Below are positions 13,501-25,800 of a stretch of DNA of 64,000 nt, piece by piece (positions within the stretch are counted from its first letter, which is position 1; every line of letters begins with the position of its first letter). Under the pieces are notes generated by a model. That model saw only the letters and a list, made by a program, of their open reading frames with translations, did not search any database and was not told the DNA's origin. Both the position numbers and the translations under genes were made by a program. Source of the stretch: Neospora caninum Liverpool (Eukaryota; Apicomplexa; Conoidasida; Eucoccidiorida; Sarcocystidae); contig NC_018397.1 of assembly GCF_000208865.1 (NCBI RefSeq), forward strand, positions 4,555,748 through 4,619,747. The letters are read 5' to 3'.

Positions 13501-15228
13501 GTAAGTTGGAGATTCCCTCTACACTGGCCCGACAGGGCGAGTTCGCGTTGTCACACAGAATGATACGGTAACCTGAAGCGTCCGGATCCTCTTCCTTTAA
13601 GCTTTTCTTGAATCTGTCTGAGTTGCCAGGCAGCAGAACATGTATTACTGTCGTCTTGCTTTGGAAGGACTTAACACGGTGTATCGCCGGACCATAGTGG
13701 AGAAATCCCTCGGGCCGTGCGCGGTGTGGGTCCACCTGTTTGTGCGCTGGATTACAATGTTGAAGCTACGGGGATGAGTACTCCAACTTTCTCTTGTTCG
13801 GATTGCTAGTGATAGCTTACAACCCTTGTCACTTGTTGTTTGCTTAGATGCATTGGGAACGAGTTCGTCCAAACTTCCAAAACGTGTTGCACCGCGCCAG
13901 AGATTTCCCCGCCTCCGCCACCGGAGCCGCCTGTGCCTGCACCACAGCCTCCTACAGAGCCGCCTGTGCCTGAACCTGAGCCTCCCGAGATGGTGCCGCC
14001 ACCAGAAGGGGATGGAGGTGGCGGGGCCTCCGACGGCGACACTGAGGAAGACGAATCCGGCAGTAAGATTGGAGAGCTACCTTGGGACCGTCTTGACTGC
14101 TCTTGCAAATCAAATTCAGGTGTATTATTCTGAAGAAAGAAGCGCTGCAGATTCTTTATGTATCTGCATCAAATGCTTCAACTGAACATCAGAATTGCTT
14201 ATGTGTGGCTCCATTCACAGGCCAGAACACTGCAGCCATCGCCGGCAGCATCATCGGGGTGATCCTATTATTAGCTCTGATAGGAGCCGGTTTCGGACTG
14301 TACTACCGGTAAGTCATTGCATTAAAACGCTGGCAGGGTGGGGTGTCCTTTCGACAGACGTCGTCCTCTTCGTGAGCTCTCACCGATGCTCTGTTCATTC
14401 AACTGTAGAGAACATGACGTACCTTTCTGAGACACCGCAACCTCACATTGATACATTGGAGTGGGATGTGATTCGCGTTTTTCCCATACTGACTGAGCCT
14501 CTGACGTGACGTCGGTGTGAGGTCGCTGCTACAAAGTATTTCTGCGTGACCGGGGACCCGGCGAACCGGGTTTTTTCGTGTTCGGCCAGTCTGTCTGGTG
14601 TTCAGTGGCGGCGACGGTCTTGAGGCACATGATGTACGCCAATTATGCACGCCTGGGTAGTGCCGGGAATGCTCTTGAATGTCATGCGAAGAGGAAAAGT
14701 TTCACGACGTGACACCACCATGTCTGTTCAGTGCACAAGCCGAGACATACACGCACTAGCATGTGACTCTGCAACTGTAGATGCAGCACTACAGTGGCTA
14801 TAGTATAGTCCAGGTGACCATGTACAACGGTTCCACAGACCACTAGACAGACCAACGTCTGTTGCGCGAAGCAGATTGTCGTGGCACACAGCGTCTTATT
14901 GGGCACCTGTTGTTGTGTCTGACACGGCACGCTTCTCAGGAAAGAGAGAGACCCCCAGGCCGAACAGCCTACCGTGGAGGCTGCTGGAGGTAGACAGGTG
15001 CACAGGCAAAGCGATTTTGCAGTGCCACCGGACCATTCGTGGTGGCGCGGTAAGCATTTCCACGAATACAAGCTCTCGTTTTTAGGTAGTCATTTAAAAC
15101 GTGTAGTGCACCGTGCCCAATATATATCGGGTCCTTGTTTCTTGCAGGCGGGTTCACCAGGAGAGTTTCCTGAGATTGCGTCCTCTGCAGTTCTAGAATC
15201 GGTGCCACACTCAGGTGCGAATATGTAG
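10547..15228 (+). CDS. AMA3: AMA1-family apical membrane antigen paralog (sporozoite AMA1 / AMA3-like)
   Basis: AMA1 proteins are microneme type I membrane proteins that bind RON2 and form the moving junction during invasion. Proposed exons are 10547-10886, 11292-11546, 11943-12257, 12640-12873, 13278-13500, 13848-14062, 14221-14309, then more tentative 14411-14505, 14940-15049 and 15161-15228, giving 647 residues. The sequence shows a hydrophobic leader (GLLPAGLVFLLFGVL), then NPWT, GSGIFVDLG, GGKCPVFGKFI, PLPGGFN, YKYPFVYD, EKYCSVDG, LVYGSAFVGE and DQVPDCF, the usual AMA1 landmarks in order. The ectodomain has 16 cysteines, the family number. A proline-rich stalk (about residues 475-507) precedes a transmembrane helix starting AAIAGSIIGVILLLALI, and the short tail contains a Trp pair. 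The family is certain. The AMA3 name rests on remembered synteny with AP2XI-4. A second ATG at 10559 could be the true start. Confidence 0.85.
14556..14576 (+). other. Perfect GC hairpin followed by a T run, inside an AMA-gene intron
   Basis: ACCCGG at 14556-14561 and CCGGGT at 14566-14571 are perfect complements around a CGAA loop, followed by further T residues to 14576. The shape resembles an intrinsic or Pol III-type terminator. It sits between tentative tail exons of the AMA-family gene. I have no evidence that it acts in transcription. Confidence 0.6.
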
Positions 15229-18111
15229 ATATTAGGGTGACGGTTTTTTATAGATATTCAGAGAGCTTGTGTACACAACTCTGGAGGACACGGGGTCTCC
15301 ATGACGCAGTGTCACTGCTTTCGTGTTGTAACCTTACGATATGTTTTGTACGCAGAGGGAGACAGAGAACAAGAGACGCTCTTGGGTTCCAGAGCCGTGG
15401 AAGCAGACTACTAAGCGTGTGGCGTGCCACACGGACTCCTAGCCTTTAGAGGGATGCGTGTCAATCACCGCGGTTTCTTGGTTTCGAGTTCGACACGGTT
15501 GTCAAATGTGTGTGCTGCTACATTGTTTCCTGCAATGACTGCAATCGTGTGGGAGAATTCAGGCTTTCTTTCTCCGGAACCCACTCAGGAGCAGTACAGT
15601 CCGAGTCTAAAGACACGCATGGGGCACACTTTGTTGAAACACCCCTGTTTGTGTGAAGCCGAATTGTGTGCTGACGAATGGATGGGGCCCGTTGATTCGC
15701 CGTTGGTGAAGTTACTCTTTCAAGCGAGATTACGATATGCAACCGACGGTCGAACGACGACGTCCGAGAGGTTCAACTCACAGTTTTAAGGAGTTTCCTT
15801 TGGATGCCGAAGACGGGAGGGGCACATGTGTGGCTCGTCTTCCCAAGGAAAGACATCGTCCAAAGGAGACTGCCTATCGATGCCGAGAGATGAGCTGAGA
15901 ACTAGTAGTTGCGCTTTCGTTAGAGCAACGAGCAATCGTAGACACTCCAGTCATCAGTCCTCTTCATCCAACTTACATCGAACAGCCGAATATCGATAAG
16001 AACCGATAGTGCAGCAAGCAGAAACTGAAAGAGAAACTCGACAGTTGAGCTCAGCTGGGAAACTTTCCTACGATTGTATGGGATCTGGTTCGCGGGTACG
16101 AGAGTAGACTCATCTTCGTGGTGGATTCTGCCTGGATATTCGCCAAGAGAAGCTGGTTCTGCAACACCTTCAAGCGATCGGCTTAAACATAGAAGTTTTG
16201 ATAGAGCGGCTATGGAGCAGGGAGAAATGGGTCCAACTTCCAGGCGTGTGGAGTGCGAGCACCAAAGAGGCGGCGATAGCGCCGGCCGTGTTCGCCCGTT
16301 ATTCGGTAGCTATGTTTTGTCTCATTATATCTGGGCATCTTATTAGTAAGGATGGCGCAGTCAGGCACACGGCCCGTGGCCAGGCTTACGAGTCCCGAAA
16401 ATATTATGGCAGATGAGCGCGAATCTGATGTGCAGCCTCAGCAGCCGTGGGCGGGTCATTTGTCCTTGTTTGAGGGGCCTTGGAGAACCCGTTCACGGGC
16501 AGATGCTTTAAGTGTGGAAGTTTTCTGCAAGGTCTGGTGTCTTCTGTCGTGGAGGAGTGGTTGAGGTGATCCAGAAGAGCCCGAAGCGACACGGAACCCC
16601 TAAGTATCGACAGGGCGGTAGGACAAACTACCAGCGGGAGTTCCGCACTCATGACTTTTCTCTAGAACAAAGCAGACAAACCGAAGGCGGTATACGTGGT
16701 GCCTCACGAACAAAGAGGAGTGGCACTACCTGCGACATATACTGAACACCGCACCTCTGCGGTATGTGTCCCTGAGCATTATTCACACCGAGTGGGGCAG
16801 GTCCCCAGACTACTGGCATATGACGACCCCCTCCCCAACGATGCAGAAATGACATATCATTAGCTTATGTGCTACAGTTTTGCAATATAGTTTGGTCGCC
16901 TGGCGCCTACCTGCACTCGTACACTATGGAGATACAATGTCGTTTTCTTGCTGAAGCAGTCCCCATTTTAGTTCCAGTTTTCAGGCATGGGAGCTGGTGG
17001 TTCGCTAGACCGAACTAATGTCACATTCAAGAACGTCAAAAGATTGTACCTGGTCCGTGGTTCCGTCAATAATGCCCCGGATTGACAGCTGTCCTGCAAG
17101 GTTAACACTGCGACAAGACCTGCCCAATCTCGTGGTCTCCCTGGAAAATATAGTATGTATCAGTGGTACCGAAAAGAAGTGAGTTTACCGTATTTCTACT
17201 GTGTATCAGGAAAATTTAGTCAGGCTGCAAGTGATGTCTTGTGGCACCGCTACAGAAAAACTAGGGCATTGTAGAGCGGCCTCCGTGCTACTTCCACACC
17301 TTCGATTCAGCTGTCAGTTTGTTATTTGGAGCGGGTGCTATTCAAAGCAGAATGTAGTCCTTGTGCATACCGGAGTGTAACAGATCTCCAAACATGACAG
17401 CGGGAGCATCTGCACCAATTGTACTGCACGACTGGGTCATATTATTGTGAAACTATGTTTATAATGGCGGCCCGCTGATGTCATTTCAGGATTGCTGATC
17501 TGCTCTGAAACCTTTCCCCGTCATGCAACGCTTGCTTCTGCCGGCCAAATGAAAAAGCCTATACTTTCGACCAACAGTGCTAGGGAACCCAATCGAACTA
17601 TGGGTCCCGGTGAGTAATTGCTCATGTTTCCCCTACGCATACTTAAAAACAGGCTGTGGAGACACCGTTGCTTGTCCCCCTTATTGTTTGATAATATAAA
17701 CCACAGTAATCATGACGATCGTATGAGGTAGGCGGACAAATCGATGCGTGCGTAGCGAGCCAGTGATTTTTTTATGGATTTTCTTAAGCCACTGGTAACA
17801 ACCCACTGACGCAGCAGCAATACATACTTAGGAGCTTTTCGTGAAGGACAGCTGCGCGGCTCTGCTTGTCAAAAAGCGGCTCTGCTCGCTTCCGAGACCC
17901 ATATATTAGCCATATGGCATATGATGATATTAAAAAAAGAAGCAGTTACAAGGGGATTACAGAGAGACAACAAGGCGGTCGCCACATGTTTTTGTTTTTC
18001 GACCATGATCGCCACAGCATCCCAGGAGATAATTCGAAGCAGATAAACTCGAAAATCCTCGTTCTCTTAATAGCAACTGTTGTGCGCTGAGGGAGACTTC
18101 ACTGCATCTGG
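15229..18111. other. Convergent intergenic region between the AMA gene and the minus-strand gene
   Basis: The two flanking genes point into this 2.9 kb, so it should carry both 3' UTRs. The longest plus frame (15424-15789) has no recognisable motif or supporting splice sites. An imperfect inverted repeat lies at 15792-15871. Otherwise I see nothing. Confidence 0.5.
15792..15871. repeat. Imperfect inverted repeat with 14-bp arms
   Basis: AGTTTCCTTTGGAT (15792-15805) pairs with GTCCAAAGGAGACT (15858-15871) at 12 of 14 positions, with a loop of about 52 bases. A second weak complementary pair (GAAGAC and GTCTTC) falls inside the loop. It lies in the likely 3' UTR of the AMA-family gene. Confidence 0.6.
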
Positions 18112-19645
18112 TCAGGATTGTCCACAACTTCGGAACCATGCACAGCTGATGCTTCCTGCATCGGAGAAGAAAGGGCGCGGACGAAGCGAGTGGTCAATAT
18201 CTGCCGGCATGCGAGATCCATCCGGCAAAATGCAGTGCGCGCTCATGCTAACGAAATCCATTTTCCCGGTGTGTGATACGTAGAGGCAATTATTGTATAT
18301 GTAGTCCACACCCGGATGAGGAGGAATGTATTTTACCTCTTCGGGAGTGCGATCCGGCTTTCCCTGATCAGAAAAAGAAAAACAAAAAGTCATCCGTCTC
18401 AAATTAGTGTTCTGCCAAATATGCTTATGTTTGCATGGCAGCTATTACGCCCGGCTGAACGCTTTTTGCGTACCACCGATAACGAGCAGGAAGCTATAGC
18501 GGCAAAACGCTACGGACACTTAGAAAGCGACGTTTGTGGGGTGAAATGCGTCGCCACAGGTAAACATCGAATCAAATGCCAGTTGTGGCATGGGTAGTGC
18601 GGAGGTGGGGATAGCGCTCGTTTTTCTCCGTTGCTCAATCATGTGCACTAGATGCGCCGTGAATCCAAGAATGGGCTCGCACATTCACGCCAAGAGGGCT
18701 CAAGATGGCCCTAGTATTCGTTCAGCAAAATAAGGTGATACTCCGCCTTACACTGCGTTTCCCAAGCCACCAACCTGTGGCACACGGTTTCACCCGTTCA
18801 CCACAGCCGAGAACGGAAATGGATATCTTCGCGTGATATAATCAGGCAAGGAGCCAATGCACACCGGACAAACCCTGGATGTCCGTATGGGTGTCGATAG
18901 CAGGTGCTTCGGGGTTTGCTGTAAAACTGCAGGAGTCGTTCAAAGATCTAAGAAGCCTATTAGGATGGCGATCTCACCCGCATCTCGAGGTATTCTCTCC
19001 GCAGGGACTGGTAGTGGTCAAACGGCCACAATGGGTACAGCGATAAATCCCAGATGTTCACGCTGATCTCTCCGTCGGCTGCAGAAACAGGGTCAGATGA
19101 GTGTCACACACAAAAGAAGCCTTGAATCCCTATTTTCATTGCCACGTCTCGTGCTGTGAAGTAGCCAAGTCACAGGACGCAGAGTAGTCACGGCGGCGAT
19201 CAGAGAGCGTCGGTGACATTGATTGCTGAATGACCGGACGGTATGTTCCACTGATATTAGAGGTAGATCAAATCAAGGAGGATATGCGCTTCAGAGACTT
19301 ACGTCCCGTGAGTTTGACTCTGTAGTCGCCGCTTTCATTCGCGAGAGCAACTCTTTCGTCGTTAGCCATTTCCTCAAGAAGATTCATAGCCGCCACGGAT
19401 ATCGAGGAAGGTGCGTATCTGAGGCTGGCAGAGCGTGAAATACCCGACGGCATCGAAGTTAGGGTTGCTTGTCTGACAGGGTTTTCCGGCGCGGCTGCTG
19501 ATGGCATCCCGAACGAAGCCTCACGAGAGAGTTGGTGGGCCAGCGATGTTTGCGGATCAACGCCACTCTGTCGGGTTGGAGAGCGCTGGGAAACCACCGT
19601 GGCCCGATGATCTGCAGCAGGCTGGCTACCGTCGTTTGAAGCCAT
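18112..19645 (-). CDS. Unknown four-exon protein assembled from short exons
   Basis: I do not recognise this gene. Proposed exons, in transcript order, are 19645-19303, 19078-18978, 18918-18802 and 18363-18112, giving 270 residues. The start codon sits in a good context (CCAAAGATGGCT). Exon 1 ends at a strong GTAAGT donor, exon 2 begins after TTTCTGCAG and ends at GTGAGA, and all phases agree. The N-terminal 80 residues are Ser/Ala/Pro-rich. The rest looks folded and aromatic-rich, with NIWDLSLYPLWPFDHYQSLR, RRYPFPFSAV, PPHPGVDYIYNNCLYVSHTG and a Cys-containing end. There is no signal peptide or transmembrane segment. The 59-base intron between exons 2 and 3 is unusually short, so that junction is the weakest. 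The gene is transcribed divergently from the AP2 gene and converges on the AMA gene. Confidence 0.5.
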
Positions 19646-22600
19646 CTTTGGAAGTTTCTGTTGTGAACGCGCTGTGCCGGGTCTTCGAAATCGTAACGGA
19701 GAACAGGAGTAGAGGGGGCGGACCAACTAGCGTGGATCACGGAGACAATTTCCCCTAGGTAATGAATTCCACGCTGGGGCGTCTCTCGGAGGCACTGGCA
19801 GCTTACCAAAACACCTGCTGTTCAGACGGTCAACAGAAAATGGACTGGGGTTACGCTGAGCGGCGGAGATGAAGTGCTAACTCAACAAGCGCGCTTGACT
19901 CACACGCCTCACCCTAGCTCCTTGCGCTGGATGCGTGGAGGTGATGGCGCTCAAAATTGAATCACACCAGTCGGGCTGCCGTTTTCATAGAAATGATACT
20001 GGTTTCACGGTAAAGGGAGAAAATATGCAGGGAAAGGCGGTAACCGCGTCACAACGGTTTTTTCGCCCGTGCCGAGGCGGAAGGCCTGTGTAACGCGAGG
20101 AAGAACACGGCTTGTGGAAGGGAGTTCTTCAAGTCCTCCACTCGAAAGAGCGGACGAGATATCACACTCTTCATGCCCACCAGCTTTCGTGCTGAAATAC
20201 GGTCAAGGAGAATAGGAAAGACTTTGGAGGTTTTATACAGACTAATCTTTCGCTCGCTGGCGGGAGTCCCGGCTGGAGTCTCGCTGTTTCAGGGACTCGG
20301 ATGAACTCGGCAATAGGCAAGTGCAGTCCGATAGCACGCGTGTACCGACGGTGTGAATGGAAGAAGAAGGAAATGACCTTCTAATGCGGGATAAAAAACT
20401 GGAGGCGCACGCAAACGCTCTAGGGAGGATTTCGGTTCAGCCACACGAGGAAAAATCGCCCAAAACAAGATACCGCTGCTGCCGGAGCGGTTTCAAGGGA
20501 GCGATGCTCCACGTCCCCGGTGTGACTCGACACAGCGAGCTGGACTATTCGGACGGGGTCAACCGGCATCAAGCGTGGGAGACATAACACGCAACGCCTC
20601 GGTAGTAATGTGCTTCTTTTCCGTGTGTGCGTGTTTTTTTTTGACAGAAGCCGCAGCGAAAATAGTTGGCAGGAAAGACCAAAGCCTTGATATCCAGAAA
20701 CAGAAGCAATGATCCAGGAAGTCGCTACTCAATGTATAAGAGGGACGGATTGCTGTGTTACAGCCAGTTAGTCCGTGCAGCTGGGACTGGCCTTCTGGTC
20801 GTCGAACGCAATAAAACACACACACGCGCCTAGTTTGATGGTTCTAAATTCTGCTGCTACCGAGTGATTAACTGGATGTTTTATTCACATGTTGGTCTTT
20901 CGAATATTCGCTGGATACCAGCGCCGAGCCGCTCAGAGTCCCGTCGTGTAACGTTCTTCTTGCTGTATAGCGAGTGGATTTGAGGGATTACCGACATCCG
21001 CCTCAGCAACAGTTGGTCTCAGTGTGCACCAGCTTAACGTGTGCGTTCAGAAAAACGAAGGACTTTGCCCGAGCAAATTCTGTAGCGCGGAGAGTTAGAA
21101 GATCTCCTCGTAGCAGGGCAGTAACCAACATTGAGGACCATATTCCGTATTAGATCTACTGATGCACGGGATTATCACTAATCGTGGGGGGGTTCGTTGC
21201 GTCACTGCGGGTAACAGCTGCCTGGCAATGCTCTTCCCAAAATTGGCGCGTCATGCTGTTTCGATTGATATACTCGTAAAAAAACCACCATCCCAACGCT
21301 TACACACAACATAATGCGTACATCAAGCTGGAAAGCATTCTGGTGTATCCGCTTTGTCGGCTTTTTGCTGCGCCGGCACATGGCATCGAAAGATGAAGCC
21401 GTTGTTCACTCGTGCGGAGCGCCACACAGAATAGATAGGCCGTGCTGGACAGATCGAATTACTTTTCTTTGCGCTCGGAAATAGAGTAAGCTTAGGGAGG
21501 CGCACTGAGGAATCATCGCACGTGATTTGCAGAGAGACGTGCCGGGGCGGGCGAGTGGAGGGCCTGCCGTAACAGTGACAAGAGCCTTCCTGTCAAACTA
21601 AGTGCTCACGGTGACGTGCACGACACACCTGCCGACATGCTCCATGGGCAATGTGTCATCCCGCTATGATTCACTTGTACCTTAGGAGAAGAGAAAACAC
21701 ACTTGCCTACAATCTATAAATTTCTTGCCAAAAAATCGTCCCCCCCCCGCAGGCCCGAAGGCAGCGCTGTCTCTTGCCGATCATCAAGAAGAGGGTGAAC
21801 TGCTGGCCTGCCTGGGGGATGAGAGGCCGCTATTTGACTCGTGGGCGGATGGTATCAACCAAAGGAACGACTCTAAATTACTTTCACCACACCTAGGTTC
21901 TGTTGGTCTTAGTACGCATGGTCAGAACTTTGTCTCTATAGCTTGGTCGGAAACCGCGGTGCTGCGTTGCTTGTTTTTCCCTGCTTCTGCAGTGCTAACG
22001 CGGATTGGCAGGGCAGGCCCCGGGACTTCCCGGTCCCCTTCCGGCACGAATTTTGATGCTACTGGCGGCCAATCTGTGGGAGGCACACGCTCTTTGAGTT
22101 TTTTAAGGACTTCGTCACTTTCACATTAAGAACTGGATTGGCTCTGGATTTTAGCAAGCGGTGTTCGTGACTGCGTGCCAATTGAGCGAACGCGACAGCG
22201 AACCGGGAATATTCGCCGCTGTACGGAGAGAAGCAGCCGTTGACAGTTTACCACGCTGCTAGAGGAGACGGCGGAAACTTTTTTGCCGACACAAAGAAAC
22301 TTCCGCCTCTCTGACCGTTTTCTTATTCGTCCCGAATTCAAAAATCTGTTATCGGAGGGCGACTTTGTGGTAATCCGTCACGCGTGTTCACCCAATCCTA
22401 GTGTGCTGTGGCATCGCTTACTCTACCAGGCAGCCGCCATCGGCATCTCTGCGCTCGGCCCCTTGTTGAAAGATGCACGGTCTCCCCGCTTGCTTCGCTA
22501 TTTTGCATTTCCTCTTCCTTCACGCGTGTGAAGGTTTTGCTTCAAAGTGTTTTGCTTGAGAGCCCGGGATCTGGAGAACCTGTGCGCGCGGCTTTTGTCA

Positions 22601-22899
22601 AATCACGTCTACATCACGTCGACTTGTGGACAGTTGCTAGGTCTTCCATGCCGCGGATGGTTGACGCTTAGATCGTTCCTTACCCATATGCTATGAGGCT
22701 TGAAAAGCTTCTGCTCTGGTTTTTGTCATCACAATTGCAGCAATCGCAGCGTCTCACCTGACTGTCTCGCAGTTTGCGCCTTCGCACTGTTTTCTTCTCA
22801 GTTTCCGTGTCCCTAGTCTGCTGGAAATACCTCTCGGGCTACCTAATGGTTTCCAAAGTGTGAGTTAGAACAGTCCTTTATAGCTGGAGTAACGGTCCC
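19646..22899. other. Divergent intergenic region upstream of the AP2 gene
   Basis: This 3.25 kb separates the start codons of two divergent genes and should contain both promoters and leaders. Several short ORFs occur. The longest plus frame, 21725-22129, follows a run of nine C residues and could be an upstream ORF in the AP2 leader. I found no TATA-like element and no supported coding exon. Confidence 0.45.
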
Positions 22900-25800
22900 G
22901 TGAATGGAGGATCTGTGAGAATGACCGCATCACCGCGGGCTCATGCCTCAAAAAACCGGCGACAGTGCCGGCTCGAGGCCGAGGGTGTCGACGGCTCTCC
23001 ATTGACTGCTCTCGTGAATGGGGAGCCCCTGCCTCCGGCTTCAGACGCTTCAGGGGTAGAAGATGAAGACCGATCTGGCCCTCCAGAAGATGTGAATGTC
23101 TCAGCCTTCCAGCGTCATCCACAGTCTTCGCCTACGCATGGCAATATGGACAAAAAAGCGTCTTCCTTGCGACTTTCAGAGGAAGCACACCTTTGCTTAC
23201 CTACGTCACCCTCTGGGGATTTTCAACAGGAACGAAAGGATGGCGAAGCGGACGAGCGTCCATCGCTTGAGAAGGCCTCAATGTCGGGCCACTGGGAGAG
23301 ACCCGTAAATTCTGAAATTCCAGAAAGCGACCAAGAGACAGTAGGACGCAACTCGCCGTCTCCTTCCTCTCTGGGACTCCCCGCTGCCGTCTCGTCTCCT
23401 GCAGAGGAGTGCCGCTCGGAGAGAGATAGCTCTACCCCTACTCTCTCTCCGAGTCTCTCGATTCCCAACCTCCTCGTCACCTCGCCTTCCTTCACGAGTG
23501 TTTCCTACGTCTGTGAAGCAGACCATGCGAGAGATGACAGGGGCAACAAGATCGACTCCCGGACGCGTTCGCCTTCGCCGGTGAGGAAGAACCGAAGGTG
23601 GCGTGAGTTTGAAGAGACAAGAGAGAACACGTATTCGTCTCTGTTAACCGCGCGGGTGGCCGGACACGACGACCGGCCAGAAAAAGGAACCAGCCTTTGC
23701 AGAAGCGGGGAGATGTATGAAGCCTTTGAAGAGACCGCCTCGTCAGTGGAGAAAAGGCTCGCGCAGTCGGCGGAGCGTTTCGTCGAGGCGAAAAAACGGT
23801 CCGACGGAGGCAACCACGAAAGTGCACGAGTCGCCGCAGCGGCGCCCAGAAACGCACAAAAGGCGGGGGTGCCAGCGTCACTGGACGCCGCAGGCGCTGC
23901 GGAGCCGTGTACCGCTGGGCCGTCGTACGCCTTCTCACTGTCTGAAAAAGTTACCGCGGGATCAGGTGGTTCCCCCGAGTCGCACTCTCCTCCATCGGCC
24001 GGGCACTTCTCTGACACAGCCAGAGTCCGAAAGGCTTCAGAGAAAACGCTGGACAGTCGGGGACCTTCCAAGCGGTCCCGCTCGCCGTCAGTTGCTGGCG
24101 ACTTCACTCGACCTGTTAACGCACGCGATTCTGTCGAGACAAGCCGAGGCTTCTTCCCTTCCGACGCATCTCCCCGTCGGAATTGCCCCGAGAGGTGGGA
24201 AAATCAACGGGAGGAGCATGCACCAGGAAGCGGGTTCCCTCTGGTGAAGGAGGGACGGGAAACTCCTATCGACACCCGGCATTCAGCGTCGCCTTCAAAG
24301 AAACGTTGCTGCTTGGCTCAACGTTTTGCCTTTGAACGGCGCCGGCAGCCTCCCTTGCGGCTGCCCTCCGTTGCGTCGGCTGTCGCTGCAGCTCTCGCGC
24401 AGTTTCCTCCTGGTGTCAGTACACCGCCTCTTGAGCGGGGCACCGTGGCAGAAGGCAGCGGCGCGACTGTTCCAGTTGCTGCTGGGACGGTAGAAACGTC
24501 CCTTCCGTCCCTTCCTGTCGCCCAACGTGGAGCGAGCTCACGGAATGCAACCCTTGACTCTTCCTGTCCTGCGAAAGGCGCTGCGGCGACACTGGGAGAA
24601 GAGGCGTTGTCGTCTGAGGTGGGGGAAGGCGTGCCTGAGGCAGCGGCTGTCGCGGCGGCTCTTTCCGGTTGGTCGCGCGGACGAGGCCCGAGAAGTGTCT
24701 GCATGTCTGGTTCGTCGCGGGCGAGTTCTCTGGAGCAGGCAGACTGCATGCGGCGGTGCGTGGAAAGGAAGCGCGCAGAAAGTCGTAGAGCTGCTCTGGC
24801 GGCTGCAGCAGTCGCGTCCGCGAGCGTCCGGCGCCTGGCACTTGTCGCTGCTCCTCAACTCGTGGAAAACACCCTGAGGCAGTGGTGGTGTGCGCAGGAA
24901 ACTGAAGAGGAAGCGGCCGGTGCTCTGTTAGTGGCGCACGGGGCGGAAACCGGTGGACGCGCTGCAGGGGACGCCTTGCCTTGCAGGCACCCGAGGCAGG
25001 GAGCTCAGGGTCGACCCAAGACGGAAGTCTCAGGTGGAACGGCAGGAGGAACCATCAAAATGGAGGATGGAGAAGCGAGCACGATGTGCAGTCACAAAGC
25101 GCGCGAAGCGAGTGCTCGAGACGAAAGCAAAGCGAAGACCATGGAGGCGTTGCTGACGAAACAGGAAGGATCGCCGGCGCAGTCGAACGACGCTTCTGCC
25201 TCTAACGCGTCTTCCAAGTCCCGGTCCGAGACGCAAGATCAGAGGGACTCCTGTCTCCGTGTGACCCTCTTCGCAGCGCGCCAGGTTCTGAACAGTGGAC
25301 AGTTTCGTCAGGCTATTCGTCTGTTCCCAGGGGCCGATTCGCCTCGCGGCGACCTCCGTTCGCATCGCGTCTTCCGGGCGTACAGACAGTCGGTAAGGAG
25401 GCGCCGCACCTCTCGAGATCCCGGCCGAAGAGCCAGTGCGGGCACTGAAGATGGATGCGTGGCTTCTGTGAGTCTCCGTGAACTTTTGGAGACGGACGAC
25501 GACCGAGAATCTGAAGTCAGCACCAGCTCGCCTTCGGCAGCGGAACTGCCTTGTCATTCCGGGCCGTTAGCCCTTTCATCGCGCCACGTGAGGTCGTTTT
25601 TCGGGTCTTTCTCGAGACGCGGGGCCGAAGGGTTGCCAGGAGCTCCCGCCTGGGGCGGGGACCGTTCGCCGGCCGGCTCTGGTGGCCCGCATTCCCCGCG
25701 ACCGCTGTCGGGTTCCCACGAGCTTCGAAGAAGGCGCGTGTGCCCTCCTCGGCGCCGCTATTCGCCGTCGGAGTCCGTCCATCGCGGGGAAGGAAGAGGC

